From positions 1-64,000 of the forward strand of contig JAGLAZ010000002.1 of the NCBI GenBank assembly GCA_018260565.1: a DNA stretch of 64,000 bases, given 5' to 3'. A program made the translations under genes and the position numbers. This stretch comes from Flavobacteriaceae bacterium (GTDB lineage Bacteria > Bacteroidota > Bacteroidia > Flavobacteriales > Weeksellaceae). The notes beneath the pieces are model-generated. The model was not told the DNA's origin. It saw only the letters and a list, made by a program, of their open reading frames with translations, and made no database searches. Positions 53,077 to 62,639 of this stretch are shown here, piece after piece. How positions within the stretch are numbered: the first letter of the stretch is position 1; each line of letters begins with the position of its first letter.

Positions 53077-53868
53077 ATGAAAATTTTTGGAGTTATCCGT
53101 AAAATGAAAGCCGTAATGGGAAATCCACTGCGGTATTATTTATTTTTAGATAAGGATGTTCTATTACTTAATACAGTCTTTGGCAGGGAGATTATAATTA
53201 CACACGAAGGCTACTCTTGCTGTAACTGTGGGAAAGATGTACCCTTATTCAGGATGGGATTTTGTAAAAAGTGTTTTTTTGAAAGTCCCTATGCCTCCGA
53301 AACTATCATACGTCCAGAACTTTCCCGTGCCCATTTAGGAGAAGAGGAAAGAGATCTGGAGGTGGAAAAGCAAATACAGCTACAGCCACATGTAGTGTAC
53401 CTAAGCTATACAGGTGATATAAAAGTAGGAGTAACTAGAAAGTCAAATATTCCTTCTCGCTGGGTAGATCAGGGAGCTACCTATGCGACTATTATTGCAG
53501 AAACGCCCAATAGATATGAGGCAGGACTAATAGAAGTCACTTTAAAAAACCATATATCAGATACTACGGCTTGGCGTAAAATGTTAGAAGATTCTGGGGA
53601 TAGCATACCGGATTTTGAAACCGCGCTGCAAAGAATTGAAGAATATTGGCCGGAAGAAAGTAAAGCTTTTAAAAAAGATAACTTAGAAGTAATACGCCTC
53701 CAATATCCTTACTCTCCTCCTGAAAAAATAATAGGGCTAAAATTAGAAAAATCCCCAAAAATAAGTGGTGTTTTATCAGGTATTAAAGGGCAATATCTAA
53801 ATCTAGATACAGGTTTATTAAATTTATATGCCCATGAAGGCTATAAAATATCACTCGAAATTAATTAA
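53077..53868 (+). CDS. DUF2797 family zinc-ribbon protein
   Basis: 263 residues. A four-cysteine zinc ribbon (CCNCGKDVP then C-K-K-C, about 48-67) is followed by a segment HVVYLSYTGDIKVGVTRK and RWVDQGATYATIIAETPNRY resembling a GIY-YIG-like fold, where Y-S-Y and K-V-G-V occupy the usual positions. Family function unknown; a nucleic-acid-related role is an inference from the zinc ribbon and fold. The AsmA-like gene follows after 6 nt. Confidence 0.85.
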   Translation: MKIFGVIRKMKAVMGNPLRYYLFLDKDVLLLNTVFGREIIITHEGYSCCNCGKDVPLFRMGFCKKCFFESPYASETIIRPELSRAHLGEEERDLEVEKQIQLQPHVVYLSYTGDIKVGVTRKSNIPSRWVDQGATYATIIAETPNRYEAGLIEVTLKNHISDTTAWRKMLEDSGDSIPDFETALQRIEEYWPEESKAFKKDNLEVIRLQYPYSPPEKIIGLKLEKSPKISGVLSGIKGQYLNLDTGLLNLYAHEGYKISLEIN

Positions 53869-53874
53869 TACGCT

Positions 53875-56046
53875 ATGAAAAAACCGATAAAAATTGCCTT
53901 AATATCACTCGCTGTATTAGGCGCTCTTATATTTGGTGGGCAGATTTACTTTAATTATTGGTTACAAAATCATCTTCCAGAATATTTACGAGACAAGACG
54001 CCCTTTGTTATTCAATATAAAGATTTACAAGTGGGTCTTTGGAACGGTGATATTACCGCTACTCAGGTTTCAATTTATAATAAAGATCCTAAAGATTCAA
54101 AAATAAAAATTAAAGGAACCGTGGCTGAAGCTAAAGTTTCTCGTTTGGGTTTATTCGGTATTATTACAGGCGGTGATGTTTCAGCTAAAAGATTAAGTAT
54201 TACCAATCCTAACCTTGAAATCATCCTACCAGATCCTAAAAGACCAAAAGACCCGAATAAAAAGGAATCTAAGATACCATCATTCCGAGATTTTGTAGTT
54301 ACAGATGGAACTATTAAAATTTATAAATATTCTGGAGCACCTTTTATTTCTGCAGAACAACTGAATGTGGAAATAGATAAACTTCAGTTTAATAATGATG
54401 CAGAAGATAAACTCCCTCTTACATTTGATTCCTATAAAATAAACGCAAGAAACTTTTTACTCCAGCCAGATGAAGTATATAGATTTACTTCTCCTCATGT
54501 ATATACGAATGATGCTAAAACGAAGTTTGAGCAATTTAAGATGGAGCCACTTATCAGTTTTCAAGAATTTCAATCTCGGTTTCCTACGAAAAGATCCCTA
54601 TTTAATGTACGTACAGATTTATTAGAATTCTCGGAATTGGTCCTTAGTGATAAAAAATTAAATCTGGGAGACATTCATCTTAATAAGCCTTTAATTCAGA
54701 TTTTTTCCAATGACAATGCCATCAAACCTAAAGAAAAATCTTTTAGTAATGAACTTTCTCTTACTAAATTAAGGATCACAGATGGAAGTGTGCAATATGA
54801 AACCAGTAAAAATCAAAAGTTCAGCTTAAATCAGCTAAATATTGATGCTGATGAACTGAAAATAGATAAAGAAACAGCACAAGGGGGGCTCCCTTTTTCT
54901 TACAAGGATTTTGATGTAAAATTTAAGAATTTTAGCATGCCTAGTGGGAGATTTTATGTTTTAGAGGCATCATCTGGTCATGCTAAACCATCAAGTCTAG
55001 AAGTACTTAATTATGCCTTTCGTCCTACTCTTAGCCGAGAAGCACATGCCAAGGCTATTTCTGTAGAAGAGGATTATTATGATATCACAGGTCAAAAACT
55101 AAATGCCACGGGTATAGACTGGAAGGTAACCAATAATCAGCCTGATATCACAATAGATAACTTAATTCTATCTGCAGTAACAGCTAAAATATATCGAGAT
55201 AAAAACCCTACAGATGCTCCAGAAACAAGGAAAAAGCTATACAGCGAATCGCTCAGAGGTATAAAGTTTCCATTGTGGGTAAAAACCTTAAATTTAAATA
55301 ATTCATTTGTTTCATATGCCGAGCAAGCTCCCGGCACGGATGCTCCTGGTGTTTTGGATTTACATCAAATTAATGCAACGATTAAAAATGTCAATTCTGC
55401 TAAGAAAAAAGATGCTCCCACAAAGGTGGAAATTTTAGGAAAATTCATGCTTTATAACTCAGCTCCGGCTCAATTATCGTGGAGCTTTGATGTGGCAAAT
55501 ACATCAGATGCATTTAATATTGGGGCTACAATCACAGGATTACCAGCAGAGAAGATTGAAAGATTTGTGAAAAACTATGCTAATATTGGCTTGTCTGGAG
55601 TAATTAATCTTATTAAGTTTAATTTTAATGGTACTAATTCTTACATCGGTGGAAGCTATCAAATGCAGCATCAAAATCTGAAGGTAGAAATTAATAACAA
55701 AAAAACGGGAGAGCAAAATGGGCTACTAAGTAAAGCAGCAAACATAATCCTTAAAAATGATACTAAAGGTGGGCCGGAAGTAGTACAGGTAAACGTAAAA
55801 AGGGAAAATAATGCTTTCTTTAATTTTTTATGGAAAGGTATAGAGCAAGGCTTAAAAAAAGTTCTAATTGGTGAGAATTATCAAGACTTAGAGCAGCATG
55901 CAGAAAATATACAGTCTGCGGTGAAAGACACCAAGGAGGCAGTTAAGAATATTAAAACAGATTTTAAATCTGCCGTAAAGGATGTGAAAAAGGAAGCCAA
56001 ATCTGTAAAAGAAACTATCAAGGGAATTTTCAAAAAGAAAGATTAG
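53875..56046 (+). CDS. AsmA-like envelope protein
   Basis: 723 residues with one N-terminal membrane anchor (about 6-27), then a long beta-rich region with repeated strand units (VQYETSKNQKFSLNQLNIDA; ITATQVSIYNKD). This layout fits the AsmA/TamB-like bridge-type proteins that span the periplasm and are implicated in lipid movement. The last 50 residues are a lysine/alanine/valine-rich amphipathic helix with heptad-like repeats (VKDTKEAVKNIKTD, VKDVKKEAKSVKE). Function inferred from fold only. The gene lies 6 nt after DUF2797. Confidence 0.7.
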   Translation: MKKPIKIALISLAVLGALIFGGQIYFNYWLQNHLPEYLRDKTPFVIQYKDLQVGLWNGDITATQVSIYNKDPKDSKIKIKGTVAEAKVSRLGLFGIITGGDVSAKRLSITNPNLEIILPDPKRPKDPNKKESKIPSFRDFVVTDGTIKIYKYSGAPFISAEQLNVEIDKLQFNNDAEDKLPLTFDSYKINARNFLLQPDEVYRFTSPHVYTNDAKTKFEQFKMEPLISFQEFQSRFPTKRSLFNVRTDLLEFSELVLSDKKLNLGDIHLNKPLIQIFSNDNAIKPKEKSFSNELSLTKLRITDGSVQYETSKNQKFSLNQLNIDADELKIDKETAQGGLPFSYKDFDVKFKNFSMPSGRFYVLEASSGHAKPSSLEVLNYAFRPTLSREAHAKAISVEEDYYDITGQKLNATGIDWKVTNNQPDITIDNLILSAVTAKIYRDKNPTDAPETRKKLYSESLRGIKFPLWVKTLNLNNSFVSYAEQAPGTDAPGVLDLHQINATIKNVNSAKKKDAPTKVEILGKFMLYNSAPAQLSWSFDVANTSDAFNIGATITGLPAEKIERFVKNYANIGLSGVINLIKFNFNGTNSYIGGSYQMQHQNLKVEINNKKTGEQNGLLSKAANIILKNDTKGGPEVVQVNVKRENNAFFNFLWKGIEQGLKKVLIGENYQDLEQHAENIQSAVKDTKEAVKNIKTDFKSAVKDVKKEAKSVKETIKGIFKKKD

Positions 56047-56103
56047 AATAGTTTCAACGAAATCTCTAACATTTTTCTATCAAATTGCGTAATTTTACCC
56101 CTT

Positions 56104-57855
56104 ATGGGTGATGTTATTCAGTTACTTCCAGATCATGTGGCCAATCAGATAGCCGCCGGAGAAGTCGTACAAAGACCTGCATCTGTAGTTAAGGAGCTTT
56201 TGGAAAATGCCCTAGATGCAGGTTCGGAAAATATAGAAATCCATATCCGGGATGCTGGGCGAAACCTCATTCAAATATTAGATGATGGAAATGGTATGTC
56301 TCCTACTGATGCTAGAATGGCATTTGAACGGCATGCAACATCCAAAATACGAAGTTCTGAGGATATTTTTACTATTAGTACTAAAGGATTCCGGGGTGAA
56401 GCATTAGCATCCATTGCTGCAGTAGCCCAAGTAGAACTAAGAACACGCCAAGCAGATGCTCCCGTAGGTACAGCGATCTATTTAGAAGGCAGTGATATTA
56501 AATTTCAAGAACCTTGTCAGTTTTCTCCAGGAACAAGTATCAGTGTCAAAAATCTCTTTTATAATGTTCCTGCTAGGCGAAAATTCCTAAAAAATAACAG
56601 TGTAGAGTTTCGTCATATTATTGATGAATTTCATCGGGTAGCACTTCCTCATCCCGATACCGCATTTGATCTTTTTCATAATGATGAGCCCGTTTTTAGG
56701 CTCAGGAAAGGGCAATTCCAGCATAGAATTTTAGACATTTTTGGTAGAAAATTGCAACCTGCACTTGTCCCTGTACAAGAGGATCTTGGATGGGTAAGTC
56801 TATCCGGTTATGTAGCCAAACCAGAGGCAGCCAAGAAAAATAGAGGAGAGCAATTTTTCTTCGTTAATAACAGATTTTTTAAAAGCCCATATCTTCATCG
56901 CGCCGTACAAGATGCCTTTGAGGGACTACTACTGCCAGGATACTCGCCATCTTACTTTTTACTAATAGAAATTCCGCCGGAAAAAATAGATGTAAATATT
57001 CATCCCCAAAAAACTGAAATAAAATTTGAGGATGAAAACCTAATTTTTGCTCTTATACGGAGTACCGTAAAACGGGCATTAGGCATATATAATGTGGCTC
57101 CTAGTCTTCGGTTTGATGCTCCATTAGGATTGGAATCTGTGCTATCTTCTGGTACCACATCTTCATCCTCTGGCCATATTTCTGGAGGGATCCAGGTGCC
57201 ACGAGATTATAATCCTTTTAAAGATGAGGTTGCGGGTCCTTTAGGAAGTGTAAGTTTTCCCGCCCAAGATATGGAGCCTTCTAAAATTAATCTGTTTCCA
57301 GATGAGGATTTAGATGAAGATTTGATGCGCCTTCCTAATGGATATTGGCTTTATAATGATGGGGAAAGATGCCTAATGATAGATCCTGGTAGGATGCACC
57401 GCCTTTTAGTAAAAGAATCAAAAGATAGTTCGCCGCTAACTGCTGTAAGCACACCTCTTTTATTTTCTATGGAGTACCATATGAGCGAGCCGGAGCGGCT
57501 ACGGCTGCGGCAAATGAAAAAATATTTAGCAAAAGTGGGCTTTCAGCTGGAAATAAAACATGAAAGTACATTACTCATCAATTCAGTGCCTTATGGGCTC
57601 AATGAAGCGCGTCTCCATTCATTTTTTGAACGTCTCTTCGAAATCACAGAATTAGATTCCGAAGAAGCATTTTTACAGGCATATCAAGAACGTTGGAAAG
57701 CTTCCCAAGCGCGCTCTCGCTTTGATTTTTTGTATAAAAAAGATGTAGAGGAAGTGATAAAACAATTCACAAAGCTGGGTTTTCCTAAGTATTTACCAGA
57801 TGGGAAACGATGCTATATGGAACTTCCATTGGAGGAATTTAAAAATAAATTTTAA
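56104..57855 (+). CDS. mutL: DNA mismatch repair protein MutL
   Basis: GHKL ATPase linking MutS recognition to excision. N-terminal motifs: IAAGEVVQRPASVVKELLENALDAG, ILDDGNGMSPTDARMAFERHATSKI, STKGFRGEALASIAAV and FYNVPARRKFLK. The C-terminal dimerisation region (about 395-583) lacks the endonuclease motif: where DQHA-x2-E-x4-E would be it reads DPGRMHRLLVKE, and the C-P-H-G-R-P element is replaced by LPDGKRC. Of normal length (583 residues). The rhomboid gene starts at its last base. Confidence 0.95.
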   Translation: MGDVIQLLPDHVANQIAAGEVVQRPASVVKELLENALDAGSENIEIHIRDAGRNLIQILDDGNGMSPTDARMAFERHATSKIRSSEDIFTISTKGFRGEALASIAAVAQVELRTRQADAPVGTAIYLEGSDIKFQEPCQFSPGTSISVKNLFYNVPARRKFLKNNSVEFRHIIDEFHRVALPHPDTAFDLFHNDEPVFRLRKGQFQHRILDIFGRKLQPALVPVQEDLGWVSLSGYVAKPEAAKKNRGEQFFFVNNRFFKSPYLHRAVQDAFEGLLLPGYSPSYFLLIEIPPEKIDVNIHPQKTEIKFEDENLIFALIRSTVKRALGIYNVAPSLRFDAPLGLESVLSSGTTSSSSGHISGGIQVPRDYNPFKDEVAGPLGSVSFPAQDMEPSKINLFPDEDLDEDLMRLPNGYWLYNDGERCLMIDPGRMHRLLVKESKDSSPLTAVSTPLLFSMEYHMSEPERLRLRQMKKYLAKVGFQLEIKHESTLLINSVPYGLNEARLHSFFERLFEITELDSEEAFLQAYQERWKASQARSRFDFLYKKDVEEVIKQFTKLGFPKYLPDGKRCYMELPLEEFKNKF

Positions 57856-58613
57856 TGTTAAAAAATATACCGCCCGTAACACGTAATCTACTTATTATTA
57901 ACCTAATAGTATATCTTCTCAGTAATTTTGTTTTAAATGAAGCTTGGGCCTTCGAATATTTGGCTGGATATTTTCCGCTTTCTCCTTTATTTAAAATTTG
58001 GCAACCTATAACCCACATGTTCATGCACGCGGGAATCAGCACACCTGGAGGGATCACTCATATTTTATTCAATATGATTACGCTTTATAGTTTTGGGCCT
58101 GTTTTGGAACATACATTAGGTTTCAGAAAATATGCAGGTCTTTATTTTTTGGCAGGATTGGGAGGGTTTTTTCTATACAATTTGATTAATTATATAGAAT
58201 TTCAAAATTATATGCAAAGTTTAAATATAGCAGGTTATAGTCCTGGTTTATTCTTTCAAAATGTAAGGTTAATGTTAGCAGGGAAGGGAGATCCTAATGC
58301 ATTTCAATCTTGGCCTGAAATTACTGGAGAAGCCTTAAAAATCATTACCACCCCCATGGTAGGCGCTTCCGGAGCTATTTTTGGTGTTATGGCAGCCTTT
58401 ACTACCTTTTACCCTAATGCCAAATTGATATTTTTATTTATACCGTTTCCTATTAAAGCAAAGTATATACTTCCAGGAATACTGCTTGTTTCTGTGGTAT
58501 TAGGATATACAGGGGGAATGGCAGGAATAGCACATACTGCCCATATTGGCGGGGCTTTGGTAGGATTTATTCTAGCTCTGCTGTGGAAGAAAAAGATGCT
58601 AATCCATTCCTAA
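57855..58613 (+). CDS. Rhomboid-family intramembrane serine protease
   Basis: 252 residues with six or more hydrophobic segments. The catalytic serine lies in GASGAIFGVMAAF and the histidine in HTAHIGGALVGFILALLW, forming the Ser-His dyad; HMFMHAG and HILFNMITLYSFGPVLE match the rhomboid pattern. It cleaves transmembrane segments; substrates unknown. Translation is coupled to mutL by the overlapping TAATG. A second membrane-anchored gene follows after 7 nt. Confidence 0.92.
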   Translation: MLKNIPPVTRNLLIINLIVYLLSNFVLNEAWAFEYLAGYFPLSPLFKIWQPITHMFMHAGISTPGGITHILFNMITLYSFGPVLEHTLGFRKYAGLYFLAGLGGFFLYNLINYIEFQNYMQSLNIAGYSPGLFFQNVRLMLAGKGDPNAFQSWPEITGEALKIITTPMVGASGAIFGVMAAFTTFYPNAKLIFLFIPFPIKAKYILPGILLVSVVLGYTGGMAGIAHTAHIGGALVGFILALLWKKKMLIHS

Positions 58614-58620
58614 TTACTCA

Positions 58621-59700
58621 ATGGGTGTAACGGTACAAGCTGTAGTAAAGCGAAAAAAATCTTTGTATAGATTCCTATCCTTTATTCATGCCTTGATTGT
58701 TTGTGGGATGTTTGCAACATGGGCAAGCCGATGGAGTTCTGTACAATTTCTTGGATTCTCGGGAGTATATTTTAATTATCTGGCCTTTACTTTCCCCTTA
58801 TTTTTTCTTTTACATATACTACTCTTACTAAATTGGCTACTAATATCGAGGAAGAAATTTCTAATATTTTTACTCATAGGCTTGCCTAGTTTTCTATTGT
58901 TAAAACCTTGGGTGTCATTTTCCTTTAATTCAGAAACTTCTCACCAAAGTCAACAGGATCTTAAGATTATAAGTTTTAATGTTTTAAAAATAGAAAGAGG
59001 TAATGATGCCCAATTGATGAAGTTTCTATCGCAGGAAAAGCCAGATATATTGCTGCTTCAGGAGGCAAATTCCTTTCCTTTTACCGGATTGCATTCTTAT
59101 AATACATGGAACTATGTAGGTAAACAGTTAGTAAAAATATACACACACTTTCCTATTGTTCGTTCCGGAAGGATTTTTACTGATAAAAATGGAGAAGCTT
59201 ATTTTGCAGATATTAATGTGGAAGGTAAAACGGTGCGAGTAATTTCAGCATATTTATATCCTTTCAGTCTAGATTCACAAGCTGCAGATGATTTGCCAGA
59301 GCCTACTAAAAGCAGTATCAAACAAAAGATAATCATTTTAAAAAAAATGGCACCTATTTTTAATATCCATCAAAATCTAATTCAAAAAATCAGGGAGTGT
59401 ATTCGTGAAAGCCCAGATCCTACTCGTGTAATTTTAGGTGGAGACCTTAACTCTTTGCCCAATTCATATGAGTACTTTGCCTTAGCTGATGTGCTTAAAG
59501 ACGGATTTGTGGAGGGTCCTGGGAAATCTAATCAAAAGGGAATATTAATAGGTGAAACCTTCCACTCTTTCTCTTTTCCTTTAAAAATTGACTATATATT
59601 TCATTCTAAAAAGATAAAGTTATTAGAATATAAAATTCATAATAACATTCTCTATTCAGATCATTATCCTACCACCGCCTCATTTTCTATTTTTAAATGA
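58621..59700 (+). CDS. Membrane-anchored endonuclease/exonuclease/phosphatase (EEP) family protein
   Basis: 359 residues. Three hydrophobic segments at about 17-95 anchor the protein. The EEP fold follows: KIISFNVLKIERG, PDILLLQEAN with the metal-binding glutamate, LGGDLNSLP with the catalytic D-x-N, KIDYIFHSKKI, and S-D-H-Y-P for the general base. The catalytic domain probably faces the periplasm or cell exterior. Substrate (DNA, phospholipid or sugar phosphate) unknown. The lipoprotein gene overlaps its end by 4 nt. Confidence 0.88.
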   Translation: MGVTVQAVVKRKKSLYRFLSFIHALIVCGMFATWASRWSSVQFLGFSGVYFNYLAFTFPLFFLLHILLLLNWLLISRKKFLIFLLIGLPSFLLLKPWVSFSFNSETSHQSQQDLKIISFNVLKIERGNDAQLMKFLSQEKPDILLLQEANSFPFTGLHSYNTWNYVGKQLVKIYTHFPIVRSGRIFTDKNGEAYFADINVEGKTVRVISAYLYPFSLDSQAADDLPEPTKSSIKQKIIILKKMAPIFNIHQNLIQKIRECIRESPDPTRVILGGDLNSLPNSYEYFALADVLKDGFVEGPGKSNQKGILIGETFHSFSFPLKIDYIFHSKKIKLLEYKIHNNILYSDHYPTTASFSIFK

Positions 59701-60095
59701 AATTTTTTTCTATATACCTGCCGATTTTCTTAGGTGTACTTATAAGTTCAAGCTCCTGCAGTAAAAAAGAAATAAAACAAGCCCCCTCAGGATACTCCGC
59801 AAAAGAGCTTAGACCTCCCTACGATACCTTGCCAAAAGATTCCTTCAGCCCGGGGGCAATTCCGGAGGAAATTTTTCAAAACTTGCGCGTAAATTCTAAA
59901 TCTTATCAAGATTCTTTAGCAAAAAAGAAAATAGAAGATTTGGCTGCTCAAAAGGACAGTAAAAAAAAGGATTCAATTGAGAAATTAGGTCAAAAAGAAA
60001 AGGCCGCTAAAAAGGAAAAAGATAAAAATTCTAACGAGAAATCTCAAGCCCAAAAAGAGACTGAAGTATTGAAATCTGAACAAAGAGGGAACTAA
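59697..60095 (+). CDS. Small lipoprotein with charged Lys/Glu-rich tail
   Basis: 132 residues; lipoprotein signal with Cys21 (ISSSSCSKKE). A short conserved-looking segment (ELRPPYDTLPKDSFSPGA) is followed from about residue 67 by a repetitive lysine/aspartate/glutamate/alanine-rich helix (KKKDSIEKLGQKEKAAKKEK). No recognised family. Co-translated with the EEP gene. It converges on the GH3 gene with a 4-nt overlap. Confidence 0.7.
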   Translation: MKFFSIYLPIFLGVLISSSSCSKKEIKQAPSGYSAKELRPPYDTLPKDSFSPGAIPEEIFQNLRVNSKSYQDSLAKKKIEDLAAQKDSKKKDSIEKLGQKEKAAKKEKDKNSNEKSQAQKETEVLKSEQRGN

Positions 60096-61624
60096 GAGGT
60101 CTTAACTTTATTATTTTCCTCCAACAGCGGATCCAGATATTCGCGAGTATTGCTGAGACGAGGTACCTTGTTTTGTCCACCCAGTTTTCCGCGTTGCTGG
60201 AGCCAAGTATAAAACACATTTTCCCTTCCTATGTGAAGAATTGGAGGGGAAAGTGTCATATTCTGATAGCGTTTCGCGTCATAGTCTGAGTTGAGTCTGC
60301 GTAACTCTGCATCAAAGGCTTCCCAAAAAAGATCTGGTTTTTCCGGAGCGGTATAAAATTCCACCAGCCACTCATGCGCACCAGAATTTTCACCTGTCAT
60401 AAAAACGGGTGCGGCGGTATAATCTTTTATGCTGCAAGAGAATTCTTGGCATACCTTGGCAAATGCCGCCTCCACATTATCTATCATCAGTTCCTCCCCG
60501 AAAGCATTGATGTGGTGTTTCGTTCTTCCCGTTACTATAATGCGGTGAGGTTTTAGGCTGGTAAATTTTATAGTGTCCCCTATGATATAACGCCAAAGCC
60601 CGCCATTTGTTGTAATTACGAGAGCATAATTTTTACCGATTTCCACCTCTTCTAAAGTGAGGGTTTTGGGTTGAGAGGAACCGAGGAAATCTTCCATCGG
60701 GATAAACTCATAGAAAACCCCATAATCCAGCATGAGCAGCATTTCCTTAATTCCCGGCTGGTCTTGGATGGCAAAAAAACCTTCGGAGGCATTGTATATC
60801 TCGTAGTATTGGATGTCTTTACCAATGATTTTTTTGTATTCCTGCTCATACGGCCGAAAACTGATGCCCCCATGAAAAAACACCTCTAAATCCGGCCATA
60901 ATTGGCTGATATTTTCTTTACCGGTATGGTCTAAAATCTTTCTAAGTAGGACCAGCATCCAGCTGGGAACGCCACTCATACTACCTACATTTTCTTTGGT
61001 TACCTGGCTTACGATAGCTTCTAGCTTGCTTTCCCACTCGCTCATCAGCGATATTTTTTTGTTGGGCGTGGTGGTTATTTCTATCCAGGGAGGGAGATTA
61101 TCAATTAAAATGGCGGAGAGATCTCCAAATTTTGTATTAAAATTTTGATAGAGCTCTGCGCTACCTCCTAATCGTAAATTTTTATTGCCAAAAAGCTTAT
61201 TATTCGGATGATTGTTACAATAAATTGCGATTAAATCTTTCCCAGCTTTATAATGGCAGTCCTCCAAACTTTCATCAGATATAGGGATGAACTTACTGCG
61301 GGCATTGGTAGTTCCAGACGATTTTGCGAAATGCCGAATGTAGCCCGGCCAAATGATATCTGCCTCGCCTTGGCGTGCGCGCTCTATCCATGGCTCTATG
61401 TCCTCATAATGGACGAGGGGAACCTGTTGCTGGAAATCGCGTATACTGCTTATGTTTTTAAACCCGTATTGCTGACCATATTTGGTATCCTCCGCTTGAA
61501 ATAATTGGGAAAAAAGTACCGATTTTTGGGTTTCGACTGGAAACTGAAAAAAATTTTTGATTTGATCTACCCGTTGGCGAATAAACCAATTGACCACAGA
61601 ATTAAACAGAGTTTTTGTCGGCAT
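60092..61624 (-). CDS. GH3-family acyl-adenylate-forming enzyme
   Basis: 510 residues related to plant GH3 proteins (acyl-acid amido synthetases). Segments: YGFKNIS-x-DFQQQVPLVHYEDIEPWI, HFAKSSGTTNARSKFIPI (the ATP-binding SSGTT loop), EIYNASEGFFAIQDQPG, WRYIIGDTIKFTSLKPHRI and GRTKHHINAFGEELM (adenylate-forming family motifs). Bacterial GH3 homologues are widespread in Bacteroidota, but their substrate is unknown. It stands alone on the minus strand; a -7 box lies just upstream. Confidence 0.9.
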   Translation of the reverse strand: MPTKTLFNSVVNWFIRQRVDQIKNFFQFPVETQKSVLFSQLFQAEDTKYGQQYGFKNISSIRDFQQQVPLVHYEDIEPWIERARQGEADIIWPGYIRHFAKSSGTTNARSKFIPISDESLEDCHYKAGKDLIAIYCNNHPNNKLFGNKNLRLGGSAELYQNFNTKFGDLSAILIDNLPPWIEITTTPNKKISLMSEWESKLEAIVSQVTKENVGSMSGVPSWMLVLLRKILDHTGKENISQLWPDLEVFFHGGISFRPYEQEYKKIIGKDIQYYEIYNASEGFFAIQDQPGIKEMLLMLDYGVFYEFIPMEDFLGSSQPKTLTLEEVEIGKNYALVITTNGGLWRYIIGDTIKFTSLKPHRIIVTGRTKHHINAFGEELMIDNVEAAFAKVCQEFSCSIKDYTAAPVFMTGENSGAHEWLVEFYTAPEKPDLFWEAFDAELRRLNSDYDAKRYQNMTLSPPILHIGRENVFYTWLQQRGKLGGQNKVPRLSNTREYLDPLLEENNKVKTS

Positions 61625-61628
61625 TTCA

Positions 61629-61636
61629 CAAATGTA
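61629..61636 (-). promoter_or_regulatory. Candidate -7 promoter box for the GH3 gene
   Basis: TACATTTG on the minus strand matches TAnnTTTG but lies only 4 bp before the listed ATG, so either the leader is almost absent or the true start is slightly downstream. Confidence 0.35.
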
Positions 61637-61683
61637 GGAAATTCAAATAAATGAATATTTAAACGATAGAGTGTAGTGAAAAG

Positions 61684-61707
61684 TAAAAACCGCCATGATT
61701 GGTGGTT
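61684..61707 (-). terminator. Terminator after surE
   Basis: On the minus strand AACCACC pairs with GGCGGTT (arms 61701-61707 and 61688-61694, one G-T pair) around a 6-nt loop; T-rich sequence follows. Confidence 0.65.
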
Positions 61708-61735
61708 ATTTTAGTTAAAAATTTAACCCTATCTA

Positions 61736-62500
61736 TTATTCTAGGGATTTCTTAAGTACATCTATATATTCATAGGCCGTTAAATCAAATTTTACGGGAA
61801 CCACGCTTACATAGCCATTGGAAAGTGCATTTTCATCTGCATCCGGGCTGGAGTCCATATTATTAAAATAGCCCGTGAGCCAGTAGTATTTTTTGCCGTG
61901 CGGGTTGATGCGTTCATCAAAGTTTTCCTCCCATTTTGCATCTGCTTGTTTGCATACGCGGATACCTTTTATTTCCTCCGCAGGGAGTTTTGGGATATTT
62001 ACATTAAGAACAATTCCCTGAGGGAGTGGATTGGCCAAAATTTTACGAACAATATCTTGTATAAACTCTTTAGATTGGGAAAAATCAGCATCCCAATTAT
62101 AATCCAATAATGAAAATCCAATGGCTTGTAAACCTTCTACACCGGCTTCTACAGCTGCAGACATCGTCCCGGAATAGATAACGTTGATGGAATTATTCGC
62201 ACCGTGATTTATCCCGGAAACCACTAAGTCTGGTTTGTAATCCAGTATTTTATCCAAAGCAAATTTTACACAATCCACAGGGGTACCACTAAGGGAATAA
62301 TCCCGCTGCGGACCCTCCAGCGTAATTTCCTCAAAAGTAAGGGTAGAATTGATGGTTATGGCATGGCCTTTTCCGCTTTGAGGCGAGTTGGGCGCCACCA
62401 CCGTCACATCTCCAATTTCATTCATAAAACTTACCAAGGCGCGAATTCCAGGGGCCGTAATACCATCATCATTGGTGACTAATATTTTAGGTTTACTCAT
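61736..62500 (-). CDS. surE: 5'/3'-nucleotidase SurE
   Basis: Metal-dependent nucleoside monophosphatase. The N-terminal LVTNDDGITAPGIRAL carries the D-D metal ligands. VVAPNSPQSGKGHAITIN, YSLSGTPVDCVKFAL and VVSGINHGANNSINVIYSGT with the conserved N-H-G-x-N complete the active site. Its 254 residues are a normal length. Single gene, divergent from the protease gene at 62640. Confidence 0.96.
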   Translation of the reverse strand: MSKPKILVTNDDGITAPGIRALVSFMNEIGDVTVVAPNSPQSGKGHAITINSTLTFEEITLEGPQRDYSLSGTPVDCVKFALDKILDYKPDLVVSGINHGANNSINVIYSGTMSAAVEAGVEGLQAIGFSLLDYNWDADFSQSKEFIQDIVRKILANPLPQGIVLNVNIPKLPAEEIKGIRVCKQADAKWEENFDERINPHGKKYYWLTGYFNNMDSSPDADENALSNGYVSVVPVKFDLTAYEYIDVLKKSLE

Positions 62501-62639
62501 CTTTTTTCTTTGGGTAAAGATATTAAACCAATTTTGTCTTTAATCTTTAAATAATTGTAATAAATCTATTCATTTACCCGGTCTGGCATCAATTTCACTA
62601 TACTTAATTCTTATCTTAGCCCCTTATACAGTCCAAACC

